A DNA stretch of 15,489 nucleotides from Pseudomonadota bacterium (GCA_023436745.1 JAEZHZ010000048.1:1-15489); one strand, 5' to 3'; shown: positions 5,386-13,037, counted from the stretch's first letter. Notes: generated by a model not told the origin, from the letters alone. Numbers and translations: made by a program.

Positions 5386-7539
5386 ATGGGGCTGGTCAAG
5401 CACCGCGCCGCAGCATTGCTGGGCGGTATTGCACTTGGGACGATCGTGCTGCAGGGCGCCGTGGCGCAATCGGCAGTGAATGTATCGAACGTGACGCTGC
5501 TCGAGCGGCTGGTCATCGGGCTGGGTGGTGCGCCCAAGGTGGCCATCGACACGCCGCAGGCAGTGACCGTGGTCAATCAGGGCGACATCGAACGGGCCCA
5601 GGCAACCACGACCGGCGACTTGTTCGCCGACGTGCCGGGCGTGACGATCGTGGGGTCGCAGCGCCAACTGGGCGAGGCTTTCAACATCCGCGGCATCGGC
5701 ACCACGGAGAACTCCTCTGATGCAGCGCGCATCGTGGTCAATATCGACGGACAGCCGAAGTTCTTCGAGCAGTACCGCATGGGCTCGTTCTTCGCCGACC
5801 CGGAGATGTTCAAGCAGGTGGAGGTGCTGCGCGGCCCCGCCTCGTCCACCCTTTACGGAGCGGGCGCCATCGGCGGTGTCATCAACTTCACCACCAAGGA
5901 CGCTTCAGACTTCATCAAGGAGGGCCATACCGGCGCGCTTCGGCTGAAGCAGACCTTCGACAGCAACGGCATGGGTACACTGACCTCCGGGATACTGGCC
6001 CAGCGGCTCAGCGACACCTTCGAGGTGCTGGCCGCGGGCAACTGGCGCCGTTCAGCCGAGATGGACAAGGCCAATGGCACGCCGCTGTCAGGTTCAGCCT
6101 TCAACGGCCTGTCAGGCCTGATCAAGGGAACGGCGCATTTCGGCGACCGGGACGAGCAGGCACTGACGGCCTCCTACCAGCGCTTCGACAGCCAGGCAGA
6201 CCAGAGCCGCTATTCGCAGACGGGGGTGATGACGGGCGACCCCTTCGGCTATATCGACCGCGACGTCATCGACCACACCGGCGTGATCGAGTGGTCCAAT
6301 CCAGCCACCGACAATCCCTGGCTCGATGTGAACCTCGCGCTCAGCTATTCCGACACCCTGAACATGCAGCGCAATCACCGCCGCGTACCGGGGGGGCCCC
6401 TCACCAACGCTGCGCCACCAAGCACTTTTGCCGACACCGACTACCAGTATCGAACGTGGCAGTTGTCCGGCGATAACACAGTGGAATGGATCGGAGAGGG
6501 GTTCGAGAACTACGCGACGGTCGGGTTCCAGGTCAGTACGCAGGACCGCCTCGTCAACTTCCCGCCCATCGGGCATACGCCTGTGTCCACTCACCCGGAG
6601 GGGACCGAGAACAAGCTTGGACTGTTCGTGCAGAACGAGTTCATCTGGGACGACCGGCTGACCCTGATCGGCGGCGTTCGCGGTGATGTTCACGACATCA
6701 TTCCAGCGACGGCGGGTCTGCCGGGCGCAGCCTACTCGGCGTTCTCGCCAAAGCTGGCGGCACTCTACCAGGTCACAGACAGCGTCAACATCTTTGCCTC
6801 GGTCGCTCGTACAGAGCGCCTGCCCACCCTGGATGAGCTCTATTCGGCAAGCAGCGCCTCTGCGCCGGGCCCATTCAGCCCCACGGGTAATTCGGGCAAG
6901 ACCGCCAGCCTCAATCTCAAGAAGGAATCGGCAGATTCGATCGAGGGTGGATTCGCCGTTTCCGGGCAGGGCCTGATCCAGGGCGGCGACAGCGCAGCCC
7001 TCAAGACCACGGCGTTCTACAGCAGGATCGAGGACATGATCGCCTCCAATCCGGCGCTGCCGTTCGGTTCGCCCGCTCCGACCTACTATGGCAACATTGC
7101 GCAGGCCGAACTCTACGGCATTGAAGTGGAAGCGGCGTATGACGCGGAGTGGGTGTTCGCCAATCTCGCCTACTCGGTAACGGTGGGCAGAGACCTCGTC
7201 ACCAACACGCCACTCGCGACAGTGCCACAATCGAGGCTCGTCGCGACGTTTGGCGGCCGCCACCCCGAATGGAACCTGGACTATGGCGCCAGGCTGACGG
7301 TTGCAGCGACCGGCGAGTACGTGGTCGGGCCGGCCGATGGTGCCGATGGCCCGGCGGAAGGCTTCGCTACCGTTGATCTCTTCGGCTCATGGAAGCCCGA
7401 GTACGGCGCTCTCGCGGGCACCGAGGTTCAACTCGGCATCGACAACCTGTTCAACGCAGACTACCGCGAGAACCTGTCTCTCGATCGCTCGCTCGGCCGT
7501 ACCTTGAAGATCAGCCTCGCCCGCCAGTTCGACTACTGA
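5386..7539 (+). CDS. hmuR: TonB-dependent outer-membrane receptor, probable heme/hemoprotein receptor
   Basis: The 717-aa product is a complete TonB-dependent receptor. A signal peptide (about 1-27, ending GAVA) is followed by a TonB box (VTLLERLVI, 36-44). The plug domain (about 50-172) carries NIRGIGTTENSSD, VNIDGQPKFFEQYR and VEVLRGPASSTLYGAGAIGG. A 22-strand-type barrel follows, ending in a terminal aromatic residue (RQFDY). In the heme-receptor region the FRAP-like block reads RTERLPTLDELY (475-486) and the NPNL-like block SLNLKKESADSIEGG (508-522). Both are divergent, and no histidine lies between them, unlike classical heme receptors. The start ATG has GGAG at 5375-5378 with a 7-base spacer. 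Its divergent position next to hmuPSTUV makes heme the likely substrate; a ferric-siderophore role is less likely. Confidence 0.85.
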   Translation: MGLVKHRAAALLGGIALGTIVLQGAVAQSAVNVSNVTLLERLVIGLGGAPKVAIDTPQAVTVVNQGDIERAQATTTGDLFADVPGVTIVGSQRQLGEAFNIRGIGTTENSSDAARIVVNIDGQPKFFEQYRMGSFFADPEMFKQVEVLRGPASSTLYGAGAIGGVINFTTKDASDFIKEGHTGALRLKQTFDSNGMGTLTSGILAQRLSDTFEVLAAGNWRRSAEMDKANGTPLSGSAFNGLSGLIKGTAHFGDRDEQALTASYQRFDSQADQSRYSQTGVMTGDPFGYIDRDVIDHTGVIEWSNPATDNPWLDVNLALSYSDTLNMQRNHRRVPGGPLTNAAPPSTFADTDYQYRTWQLSGDNTVEWIGEGFENYATVGFQVSTQDRLVNFPPIGHTPVSTHPEGTENKLGLFVQNEFIWDDRLTLIGGVRGDVHDIIPATAGLPGAAYSAFSPKLAALYQVTDSVNIFASVARTERLPTLDELYSASSASAPGPFSPTGNSGKTASLNLKKESADSIEGGFAVSGQGLIQGGDSAALKTTAFYSRIEDMIASNPALPFGSPAPTYYGNIAQAELYGIEVEAAYDAEWVFANLAYSVTVGRDLVTNTPLATVPQSRLVATFGGRHPEWNLDYGARLTVAATGEYVVGPADGADGPAEGFATVDLFGSWKPEYGALAGTEVQLGIDNLFNADYRENLSLDRSLGRTLKISLARQFDY

Positions 7540-7542
7540 AAA

Positions 7543-7583
7543 CAGGCGGGAGCGGCCGACCTTCGCTCGCTCCCTGCCGCCTG
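7543..7583 (+). terminator. Stem-loop after the receptor gene
   Basis: CAGGCGGGAGCG (7543-7554) can pair with CGCTCC (7568-7573) and CGCCTG (7578-7583), giving two 6-bp helices separated by a 4-base bulge around a 13-base loop. It begins three bases after the receptor stop codon. There is no T-run behind it, so it would be a factor-dependent terminator or an mRNA-stabilising hairpin rather than a classical intrinsic terminator. Confidence 0.4.
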
Positions 7584-7670
7584 GCGCTCCTGTGAACGTG
7601 AAGCGGCCCGACTTAATGGCGCGATGGCCCGTCGCTATCCTCGCTGCAACGGACTGCAGGAGTGACCAGC

Positions 7671-8665
7671 ATGAACAACGTGACGCGCCGCACCTTCAGC
7701 GCCCTTCTCGCCGCAGGGGGCGCCGCGCCATTCGTGAGCCGCTCCTGGGCCCGGGAGGACCCGCTCGAGGAGGCGATCGCCGCACTTGATCAACTTCATT
7801 CGCTGCAGGTTCAGATAGGACCCAACCTCGTCTTCGCTGAGGCCCCACGGGGCGGGGGGCTGAGCGATCCCGCGAACATCAAGTCGTGCTCGAAGAGCCT
7901 CGTCGCCCTGCTGCTGGGTACCTGCCTCGACCGAGGTGAGATCGGATCCATTCAGGACCGTCTTCGCGACGTCGCACCGAAGCTCGTCCCCTCCGACGCT
8001 GATGGGCGTGTTGCGGGCCTTACCATGGAGAACCTCGTCACCCTCTCGGCAGGACTCGAGCCGACATCCGGAGCGGAGTATGGCGCCTGGGTCAGTTCCC
8101 CGAACTGGGTCGCAGACGCCTTGTCGCGCCCGATGATCGCTGAGCCCGGCACCCGGATGATCTACTCCACCGGCACTACCCACATACTCGGCGCGGTCCT
8201 CTCCGAGGTCACCGGCAAATCTCTGCTTGAGCTGGCGCGCGAGCGGCTGGGGGAGCCGCTCGGGTTCGACGTGTCGCCCTGGATTGCCGATCCGCAGGGC
8301 TTCTACCTCGGCGGCAACGAGATGAGCATCACACCGGAGGCGATGCTCAAAGTCGCCTTGATGATGCGTGACGGCGGCATCTTCGATGGCGAAACGATCA
8401 TCCCCTCCGGGTGGATACGCTCATCGAAGCAACCGAGAGTGCGGTCGCCATACTCGGGGATGCGGTATGGCTATGGCTGGTCGTCACCGACAGCGGTTAC
8501 GTGCTCGCCCGTGGCTATGGCGGCCAGATCATCGCCGCTCATGAAGAAGCGCATCTGGCCGTGGCGATCACGTCCGATCCGAACCGGCCTGCACGAACGG
8601 CGGGCTACTTCGGCGACCTGATCGCGCTGCTCGATGGACCCATACTCGAGATGGGCAGCAGGTAA
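7671..8665 (+). pseudogene. Tat-exported serine hydrolase (class C beta-lactamase fold), frameshifted
   Basis: The gene encodes a serine hydrolase of the beta-lactamase-related family but is split by a one-base shift. The N-terminus carries a twin-arginine signal (TRRTFSALLAAGG). The catalytic S72-C-S-K75 (SxxK) and Y165-S-T follow, with LENLVTLSAGLE-type family blocks around 119-130. After YGYGW (to W270, codon 8478-8480) the frame turns to arginine/serine-rich nonsense ending at 8621. The frame starting at 8480 instead gives VVTDSGYVLARGYGGQII and then AVAITSDPN up to the stop at 8663-8665, exactly the C-terminus expected (GYGGQ serves the third catalytic motif). One extra G in the GG at 8479-8480 would restore about 331 aa. 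ATG 7671 has AGGAG at 7658-7662, spacer 8. This is a recent mutation or a sequencing error; the substrate is unknown. Confidence 0.82.
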
Positions 8666-8699
8666 AGCAGAGGAATGGGGCTTTCGCTGCCCTGCTGCC
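8654..8699 (+). terminator. Hairpin overlapping the hydrolase stop codon
   Basis: GGCAGCAGG (8654-8662) is a perfect inverted match to CCTGCTGCC (8691-8699). Inside it, AAAGC (8664-8668) matches GCTTT (8680-8684), so a two-part stem of 9 and 5 bp can form. The TAA stop lies in the junction. No T-run follows. It could end or attenuate transcription before the downstream kinase gene, or be a chance structure in GC-rich DNA. Confidence 0.35.
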
Positions 8700-8739
8700 G
8701 CTGACAGTCTGCCCAGGTTCGGACAGGTGGAGCGACCGC

Positions 8740-9480
8740 ATGGGTTGGGAGGCACTGGAGCTCTGGGGCGAGGGCGCAAGTCGGCTGGAGCGGCTGACCG
8801 GCGGCGTTGCCAACGACGTGTGGAAGGTTCGGATCGGCGGCGAGCTTGCTGTTGCCCGTCTGGGTACGCGGTCCGACGCCGATCTCGCCTGGGAAACGGG
8901 ACTGCTTCAGCACCTCGACCACAACGGGATGACCGTGCCGCTGCCCATCCGGACCCTCGACGGACGGTGGTTCGTCAACGGGCTCGTGGTGATGCAACAT
9001 CTCGAAGGCGCGCAGCCGCAGACCAGCAGCGACTGGTTCCGGGTTGCCGAGGTGCTGCGCCGGCTGCACCAATTGACCCAAGGTTGGCCGCAGCGCCCCG
9101 GCTGGCGCTCCTCCACTGATCTTCTGCACGCCGAGCAGGGGACACGCATCGACCTTGCCAGGATGCCGCCGGAGGCCGTTGCCCGCTGCAGGGCGGCCTG
9201 GGCCAGGCTTGCAGGCAGGCCGACCTGCGTCGTTCACGGTGACGCCAACCCACGCAACATTCTTGTGACCGCGGAGCGGGTTGCGCTCATCGACTGGGAC
9301 GAGGCGCATGTCGACGCCCCTGACCTGGACCTTGACCTGCCGTTCAACGCTGCCGGTCTGGAAACAGAAGTACTGGACGTTGCTCAGCAGGCCTCGGCGG
9401 CCTGGGAGGCTGCGGTCTGCTGGGACGACGACTACTCGAAACGGCGGCTTGCCGAGGTCAGGGCGCTCTCCGCCACGTGA
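8740..9480 (+). CDS. Aminoglycoside-phosphotransferase-fold kinase (APH/choline kinase family), substrate unknown
   Basis: The 246-aa cytoplasmic protein has the ATP-dependent small-molecule kinase fold of the APH family. The catalytic loop VVHGDANPRNILV (164-176) contains D168 and N173, and the metal-binding ALIDWDEAHVDAPDLDL (182-198) contains D185. The N-terminal lobe has the glycine-containing turn LTGGVANDVWKV (19-30) and a lysine-poor second strand (AVARLG) where APH proteins usually keep lysine; R40 sits near that place. At 246 aa it is shorter than typical aminoglycoside kinases. The ATG has GGAG at 8729-8732 with a 7-base spacer. The family also includes homoserine, choline, methylthioribose and macrolide kinases, so antibiotic resistance should not be assumed. 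It has no obvious metabolic partner beside it. Confidence 0.85.
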   Translation: MGWEALELWGEGASRLERLTGGVANDVWKVRIGGELAVARLGTRSDADLAWETGLLQHLDHNGMTVPLPIRTLDGRWFVNGLVVMQHLEGAQPQTSSDWFRVAEVLRRLHQLTQGWPQRPGWRSSTDLLHAEQGTRIDLARMPPEAVARCRAAWARLAGRPTCVVHGDANPRNILVTAERVALIDWDEAHVDAPDLDLDLPFNAAGLETEVLDVAQQASAAWEAAVCWDDDYSKRRLAEVRALSAT

Positions 9481-9656
9481 CGCACGGCCGGTGGGAAAAT
9501 CGGGCTCACGCGCGCCCGACAATCACGCGGGCTTTACCGTGTGGCTGCTGTCAGGGGCGGCCGGATTGACGCTGGTGATAGCCCGGCCCGAAGAGGAACC
9601 AGGTACAGGATGATCTTCGTTGCACCCGGATACTGCTACATCTTCCGAGGTGCGCC
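9481..9656. other. Intergenic spacer before the cysteine-peptidase gene
   Basis: 176 bp without a convincing gene. TTGACG at 9566-9571 could be a -35 element, but no reasonable -10 lies at the right distance. The stretch probably contains the promoter of the downstream gene, because it is the longest spacer between plus-strand genes here. Confidence 0.3.
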
Positions 9657-10181
9657 ATGTTCCGCAGGTCACTCCTGGCGGGCACCATGCTCGCCATTGC
9701 CCTCGCAGGTCCAGCCTTCGCCTACGCAGCGCGTCACCCGGGGTGGGATGCCATGTGCGCCCGCGGCGACCAGCCATTCGATTTCTGCAGTCCCCATCCG
9801 GGCCCCGCTTCCGTCTCCTACACGCCCGAGTTGGAACAGACGCTGCAGGCGGTAAACGAGCAGATCAATGCCAGCTACCGATACAGCCCCGACGCCCGTG
9901 AACACTGGACCCTGCCGCGCGGCGGAACCGCTGATTGCGAGGACTATGTTCTGGCCAAGATCGTGCAGCTTGCCCGTGCGGGGGTGCCGGTATCGGCGAT
10001 GTCGATTGCGGCGGGTCAGTTGTACAACGGGCGCTGGCACGCCGTTCTCTCCATCCGCACCAGCGTCGGCGACGCTGCCCTCGACAGCCGCCACGGCAAT
10101 CTCGCGCCGCTCGGAAGCGTCGGCTTCCGCTGGGGCTTCATCATGAGCATGCGGCAACCCGGAAACTGGGTGGCACTCTAG
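9657..10181 (+). CDS. Secreted bacterial transglutaminase-like cysteine proteinase (BTLCP, peptidase C93 family)
   Basis: The 174-aa protein has a signal peptide (about 1-22, ending GPAFA) and would act in the periplasm. The core matches the bacterial transglutaminase-like cysteine proteinases: C94 in RGGTADCEDYVLAK, H128 in YNGRWHAVLSIRT and D143 in ALDSRHGNLAPL form the expected Cys-His-Asp triad. The N-terminal mature part has W30-D-x-M-C34 and F41-D-F-C44, a second cysteine pair that may form a disulfide. Length is normal for the stand-alone family. The ATG has GAGG at 9647-9650 with a 6-base spacer. The related LapG cleaves large adhesins under cyclic-di-GMP control, but no adhesin or LapD-like partner is visible, and many alphaproteobacterial members are orphans of unknown substrate. 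It converges with the flavin reductase gene 7 bp further on. Confidence 0.9.
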   Translation: MFRRSLLAGTMLAIALAGPAFAYAARHPGWDAMCARGDQPFDFCSPHPGPASVSYTPELEQTLQAVNEQINASYRYSPDAREHWTLPRGGTADCEDYVLAKIVQLARAGVPVSAMSIAAGQLYNGRWHAVLSIRTSVGDAALDSRHGNLAPLGSVGFRWGFIMSMRQPGNWVAL

Positions 10182-10188
10182 GCGGTAC

Positions 10189-10698
10189 TTATTCGGCAAT
10201 TGCGGGATAGGTGCGGTTCCAGTAGAGCAAGGGGTGCGTCGCTGTCGTCAAGCTGTACAGCACGCACCCGATGACCAGCATGTGCCCGTGCCGTTCCAGT
10301 GTCTCCTCAACGCGGCAATGGATGACTGCCAGCGCCCCTTCGAGCGCGTATCCGGCAGCAGGGTAGCGTTGCCAGCGGCCCTCCTCAAACCGGGATGTTC
10401 CGAGCAACCCGGTGCGCCCGGCAAACACCTCCGCCAGGTGCCCCTGGTCAGCAGCCAGGACGTTGACCGAGAACCCCCCATGCCTGGCGATCAGGGGCCA
10501 GGTGCTCGAGCTGTTGTTGACGGAGACCAGCAAGCGGGGTGGGTCGACCGACAGCGACACGACAGACGTGGCGGTAAATCCACTCCTGTCCGCGTGCGTC
10601 CCTGCCGTGACGACACTCACCCCAGAGGCCAGCTGTCGCATGGCGGTGCGGAAGTCCTCCTCCGCGCTTGCCGGATGCGCGTCGATCCGGTCCAGCAT
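10189..10698 (-). CDS. NAD(P)H:flavin (FMN) oxidoreductase, flavin-reductase-like domain
   Basis: The 169-aa protein belongs to the flavin reductase domain family that supplies reduced FMN to two-component monooxygenases. Family features are FRTAMRQLASGVSVVTAG (16-33), the FMN-contact block GFTATSVVSLSVDPPRLLVS (40-59), NSSSTWPLIARHGGFSVNVL, and the C-terminal MLVIGCVLYS and PLLYWNRTY. The start ATG overlaps the stop of the AhpD-like gene by one base (TGATG), so the two are translationally coupled. As the last gene of the operon that also encodes a luciferase-like monooxygenase, it is the obvious source of FMNH2 for that enzyme; this pairing is inference from position. Confidence 0.92.
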   Translation of the reverse strand: MLDRIDAHPASAEEDFRTAMRQLASGVSVVTAGTHADRSGFTATSVVSLSVDPPRLLVSVNNSSSTWPLIARHGGFSVNVLAADQGHLAEVFAGRTGLLGTSRFEEGRWQRYPAAGYALEGALAVIHCRVEETLERHGHMLVIGCVLYSLTTATHPLLYWNRTYPAIAE

Positions 10699-11306
10699 CA
10701 GGCGGCCTTGGGTGGCACTGGCTCGCCGAGCGACAGCATGAGCCGGTTGGCCCAGTTGAAAAAGGCGGAGGCGGAGATGATGTCGGCGATGTCGAAATCA
10801 TCGAAACCGGCCGACCGCAGGCGAGCGATCTCGGCTTTGCCAAATGCGGCCGGTGTTTCGGTCAGGGCGACGGCGGCCGCAGTGACCGCATTCCAGCGCT
10901 CATCGAGATCGGCTCCGACCCCTTCGTCGAGCAGGCGCTGAACCTCCTCGCGGCGCTTTGAGTGGCTCGAAGCGAAGCGCGAATGCACAGAGGCACAGAA
11001 GATGCAGCCATTGTGGCGCGAGGTGGCCGTCGCGGTCAGTTCCCGCTCGGCGCGGGGCAGTCCGCCCTCCGGGTTGTAGAAAATGTCCTTGTCGGCGCGG
11101 GTGCGTGCCTCGAGCACCTCCGGATCATGCGCGAGAAGCATGAAGTAGGGCGACTTGGCGCGGGAGGTGTCCACGAGACCGGCACGATGCCGTTCGGTCA
11201 GTGCAATCTCCGGAAGTGGGTCGAGCCAGGGCGACCAGCCCAGTTCGTCCTGCGTGAAGGTGTTGACCGGGGCAGCGCCCGCCGTGGCTTCGATCGTGTT
11301 GCTCAT
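10698..11306 (-). CDS. Alkylhydroperoxidase (AhpD/CMD) domain protein with CxxC
   Basis: The 202-aa protein has a carboxymuconolactone decarboxylase/AhpD fold with the redox motif RHNGCIFCASVH (98-108 region: C101, C104, H108), the CxxCxxxH signature of AhpD-type peroxidases. The N-terminal part (LGWSPWLDPLPEIALTERH and YFMLLAHDPEVLEARTRADK) and C-terminal FDIADIISASAFFNWANRLM agree with the Avi_7169-type peroxidase-related subfamily as I remember it. I chose ATG 11306 (MSNTIEATAG). The frame runs on to 11462, but the extension lies within the upstream gene, and ATG 11306 has a GAGG close by overlapping that gene's stop (TGAGGTCAGCATG). It may remove a peroxide made by the monooxygenase, or act on an organic intermediate. 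Substrate unknown. Confidence 0.88.
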   Translation of the reverse strand: MSNTIEATAGAAPVNTFTQDELGWSPWLDPLPEIALTERHRAGLVDTSRAKSPYFMLLAHDPEVLEARTRADKDIFYNPEGGLPRAERELTATATSRHNGCIFCASVHSRFASSHSKRREEVQRLLDEGVGADLDERWNAVTAAAVALTETPAAFGKAEIARLRSAGFDDFDIADIISASAFFNWANRLMLSLGEPVPPKAA

Positions 11307-11313
11307 GCTGACC

Positions 11314-11979
11314 TCAGAGGTTGGTGCCGGCTGCGACGGCGGTGCTGAAGGTGACGATGTTGCTGTCGTTGGCAGGCACCGCCGCTCCCGCGAGGGCACT
11401 GAGGCCCTCGACGATACGAACCTGGAAGGCGAGATAGGAGACAAGCTGCGACAGGGTGACAATGCCGGCAGTGCTCCAGCCTGACGCCTCGAGGATCTGC
11501 AGTGCGCCCTTGCTGGCGTCGCGTGGACGGAACACCAGCAGATGGGCGTGATCGAGGGCGCTCGCCAGACGATCGCCGAGGAACCGCCGGTTGTCGGCGC
11601 TCACCTTGAAATGGGGACCGACCTTGTTCTCGGCAGCCAGCGGCCCTGCCGGATATGTGCCGTATGGCCCCTGCGTTGCTCCTCGTTCCGCCTCCGCATT
11701 GATGGCGGCTGCGATGCCGGGCCCGCCGTCGAGACGTGCCAGCAGGTGCGCGTAATGATCGGCCAGCACCGGCTGATCCTGGAGCGCTGTGACGAAGGTC
11801 GCCACGGAAAGTCGCTCCAGCAGCGATACCTCGCTGGCGTCGACCGGATCGAACAGCGCGAGGTACGCCTCCTGGATATTGTCGCGGGCGATGGTGCGAT
11901 GCCGTCGCAGCGCGTCGAGCCGTGAGCCGGGTGTAATGGAGAGCACCTGATCGATCAGGTCCGGGGCAGATGTGGTCAT
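11314..11979 (-). CDS. CMD-domain protein lacking cysteines (Avi_7170-like)
   Basis: The 221-aa protein looks like a diverged carboxymuconolactone-decarboxylase-fold protein of the Avi_7170 type. An N-terminal helical part (DLIDQVLSITPGSRLDALRR, 7-26) precedes two AhpD-like helical units, the second around GWSTAGIVTLSQLVSYLAFQ (167-186). It contains no cysteine at all, so it cannot run AhpD thiol chemistry, and it may be a partner or non-redox enzyme. ATG 11979 is backed by the best ribosome-binding site of this operon (GAGGAGG, spacer 6); the frame could start at 12006, but that is not supported. A gap of 23 bp separates it from the monooxygenase gene. The family assignment is from memory of its co-occurrence with luciferase-like monooxygenases and peptide-type ABC transporters. 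Confidence 0.75.
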   Translation of the reverse strand: MTTSAPDLIDQVLSITPGSRLDALRRHRTIARDNIQEAYLALFDPVDASEVSLLERLSVATFVTALQDQPVLADHYAHLLARLDGGPGIAAAINAEAERGATQGPYGTYPAGPLAAENKVGPHFKVSADNRRFLGDRLASALDHAHLLVFRPRDASKGALQILEASGWSTAGIVTLSQLVSYLAFQVRIVEGLSALAGAAVPANDSNIVTFSTAVAAGTNL

Positions 11980-12002
11980 GATGTGCCTCCTCGGGCGTGA
12001 GT

Positions 12003-13037
12003 TCAACGAGCGGCGGCGAGCCGGGCCGTGGGCTGCGGTTCGGAGCGCCAGCCGAGGGCTGGGGCGACAACCCGGGCGGTAAGCTCCAGCGAACGAAGGA
12101 TGAGTGCGTGCGGAGGATCGACGGAGTGTACCTGGAAGGAGATGTCGGTGACGCGATCCAGCACCGGGTCCTGTGCCAGGCTGTCGATGACTGTTGCCGT
12201 GTCACCCACATGCGTGTCGAAGGCCCGGATCAGGTCGTCCAGCGACTGCCCGACAGGCGCCTGGCCGCTCGCAGCAAAGCGCTCCGCCGCCCGCCGCAAA
12301 CCGTTGTCCGCCCATTCACGGGCGGTCGACTGTTCGTCGGCGACGAACAGGGTACGGGACGCAAGGACTCTCGGCTCGATGCCCGGTGGCAGTGCCTCCA
12401 GATAGGCGTCCACGATCGGCTGCTGGAGCTCTGCCAGTGTGGCAGCGGGTCTGTCCTTGGGACGCGGCTGCGTGCGGGACAGCATCAGGCCATCGCCAGC
12501 GGCGCCGGCACGGTGGCCGCCCTCCACGGAGAAAGTGGCCTGCCAGATGCGGTGGACCAGCGAGCCACCATCTGGATAAAGGCGATTGCCGGCCCCGAGG
12601 TCGTCGCCGGCGAGGGCCTGGCGCAGCACCGCCAGATTGGCGCCGTGGATGGGTCCACGGTTGGCGCTGTCGAGACCGAAGGGCGCGAAGGAAGAGGGTG
12701 TTCCACCGCTGCCGACGCCGAGTTCGACGCGGCCGCCGCTGAGCACATCGAGCACCACAGCGTCTTCGGCGGCCCGGATGGGCGCTTCCAGCGGCAGGGT
12801 GACTATGCCCGTGCCGAGCCGAATTCGGCTGGTCTGGCTCGCTACATGGGCGAGGAAGACGAATGGCGACGGCAGCCCGCCTTCGTCATGGCTGAAGTGG
12901 TGCTGCGCGACCCATGCGGTCTCGAAGCCGTTCAACTCCGCGACCTGGATCTGTTCGGTCGCGAGGCGATAGCGTTCTGCCGGAGATACATCGTCCAGCA
13001 GGCGGGTGAAAAAGCCAAGGCGCTTGGATTTGCTCAT
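12003..13037 (-). CDS. FMN-dependent luciferase-like monooxygenase (LLM class)
   Basis: The 344-aa protein is a bacterial-luciferase-fold TIM-barrel monooxygenase that would use reduced FMN and O2 to oxidise a small organic substrate. Characteristic blocks are LGFFTRLLDD at the first strand, AELNGFETAWVAQHHFSHDE (33-52), ASQTSRIRLGTGIVTLPLEA (66-85) and EDAVVLDVLSGGRVELGVGS (91-110). It resembles the KPN_01858-type group described as uncharacterised and linked to ABC transporters and CMD proteins. The ATG shares four bases with the upstream ATPase stop (ATGA), and its own Shine-Dalgarno is weak, so translation is probably coupled. Substrates of this family include long-chain aldehydes, alkanes, sulfonates, nitrilotriacetate and sulfur compounds; none can be chosen from the sequence. 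Confidence 0.9.
   Translation of the reverse strand: MSKSKRLGFFTRLLDDVSPAERYRLATEQIQVAELNGFETAWVAQHHFSHDEGGLPSPFVFLAHVASQTSRIRLGTGIVTLPLEAPIRAAEDAVVLDVLSGGRVELGVGSGGTPSSFAPFGLDSANRGPIHGANLAVLRQALAGDDLGAGNRLYPDGGSLVHRIWQATFSVEGGHRAGAAGDGLMLSRTQPRPKDRPAATLAELQQPIVDAYLEALPPGIEPRVLASRTLFVADEQSTAREWADNGLRRAAERFAASGQAPVGQSLDDLIRAFDTHVGDTATVIDSLAQDPVLDRVTDISFQVHSVDPPHALILRSLELTARVVAPALGWRSEPQPTARLAAAR

Noticed and set aside
5318..5479. Small plus-strand open frame starting ATG 5318 in the receptor leader (about 53 codons), a possible leader peptide
   Set aside because: It reads across the direct repeat and far into the receptor gene in another frame, has no good ribosome-binding site, and the peptide has no recognisable pattern.
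6112..7263. Minus-strand open frame of 383 codons inside the receptor gene
   Set aside because: No domain or start signal, fully inside a complete TonB-dependent receptor frame.
7543..7583. Intrinsic (rho-independent) terminator after the receptor
   Set aside because: A stem can form but no T-run follows, so I list it only as a stem-loop with low confidence.
11307..11462. Upstream extension of the CxxC AhpD-like protein
   Set aside because: The added residues are serine/arginine-rich, overlap the neighbouring CMD gene, and the internal ATG at 11306 has a good GAGG.
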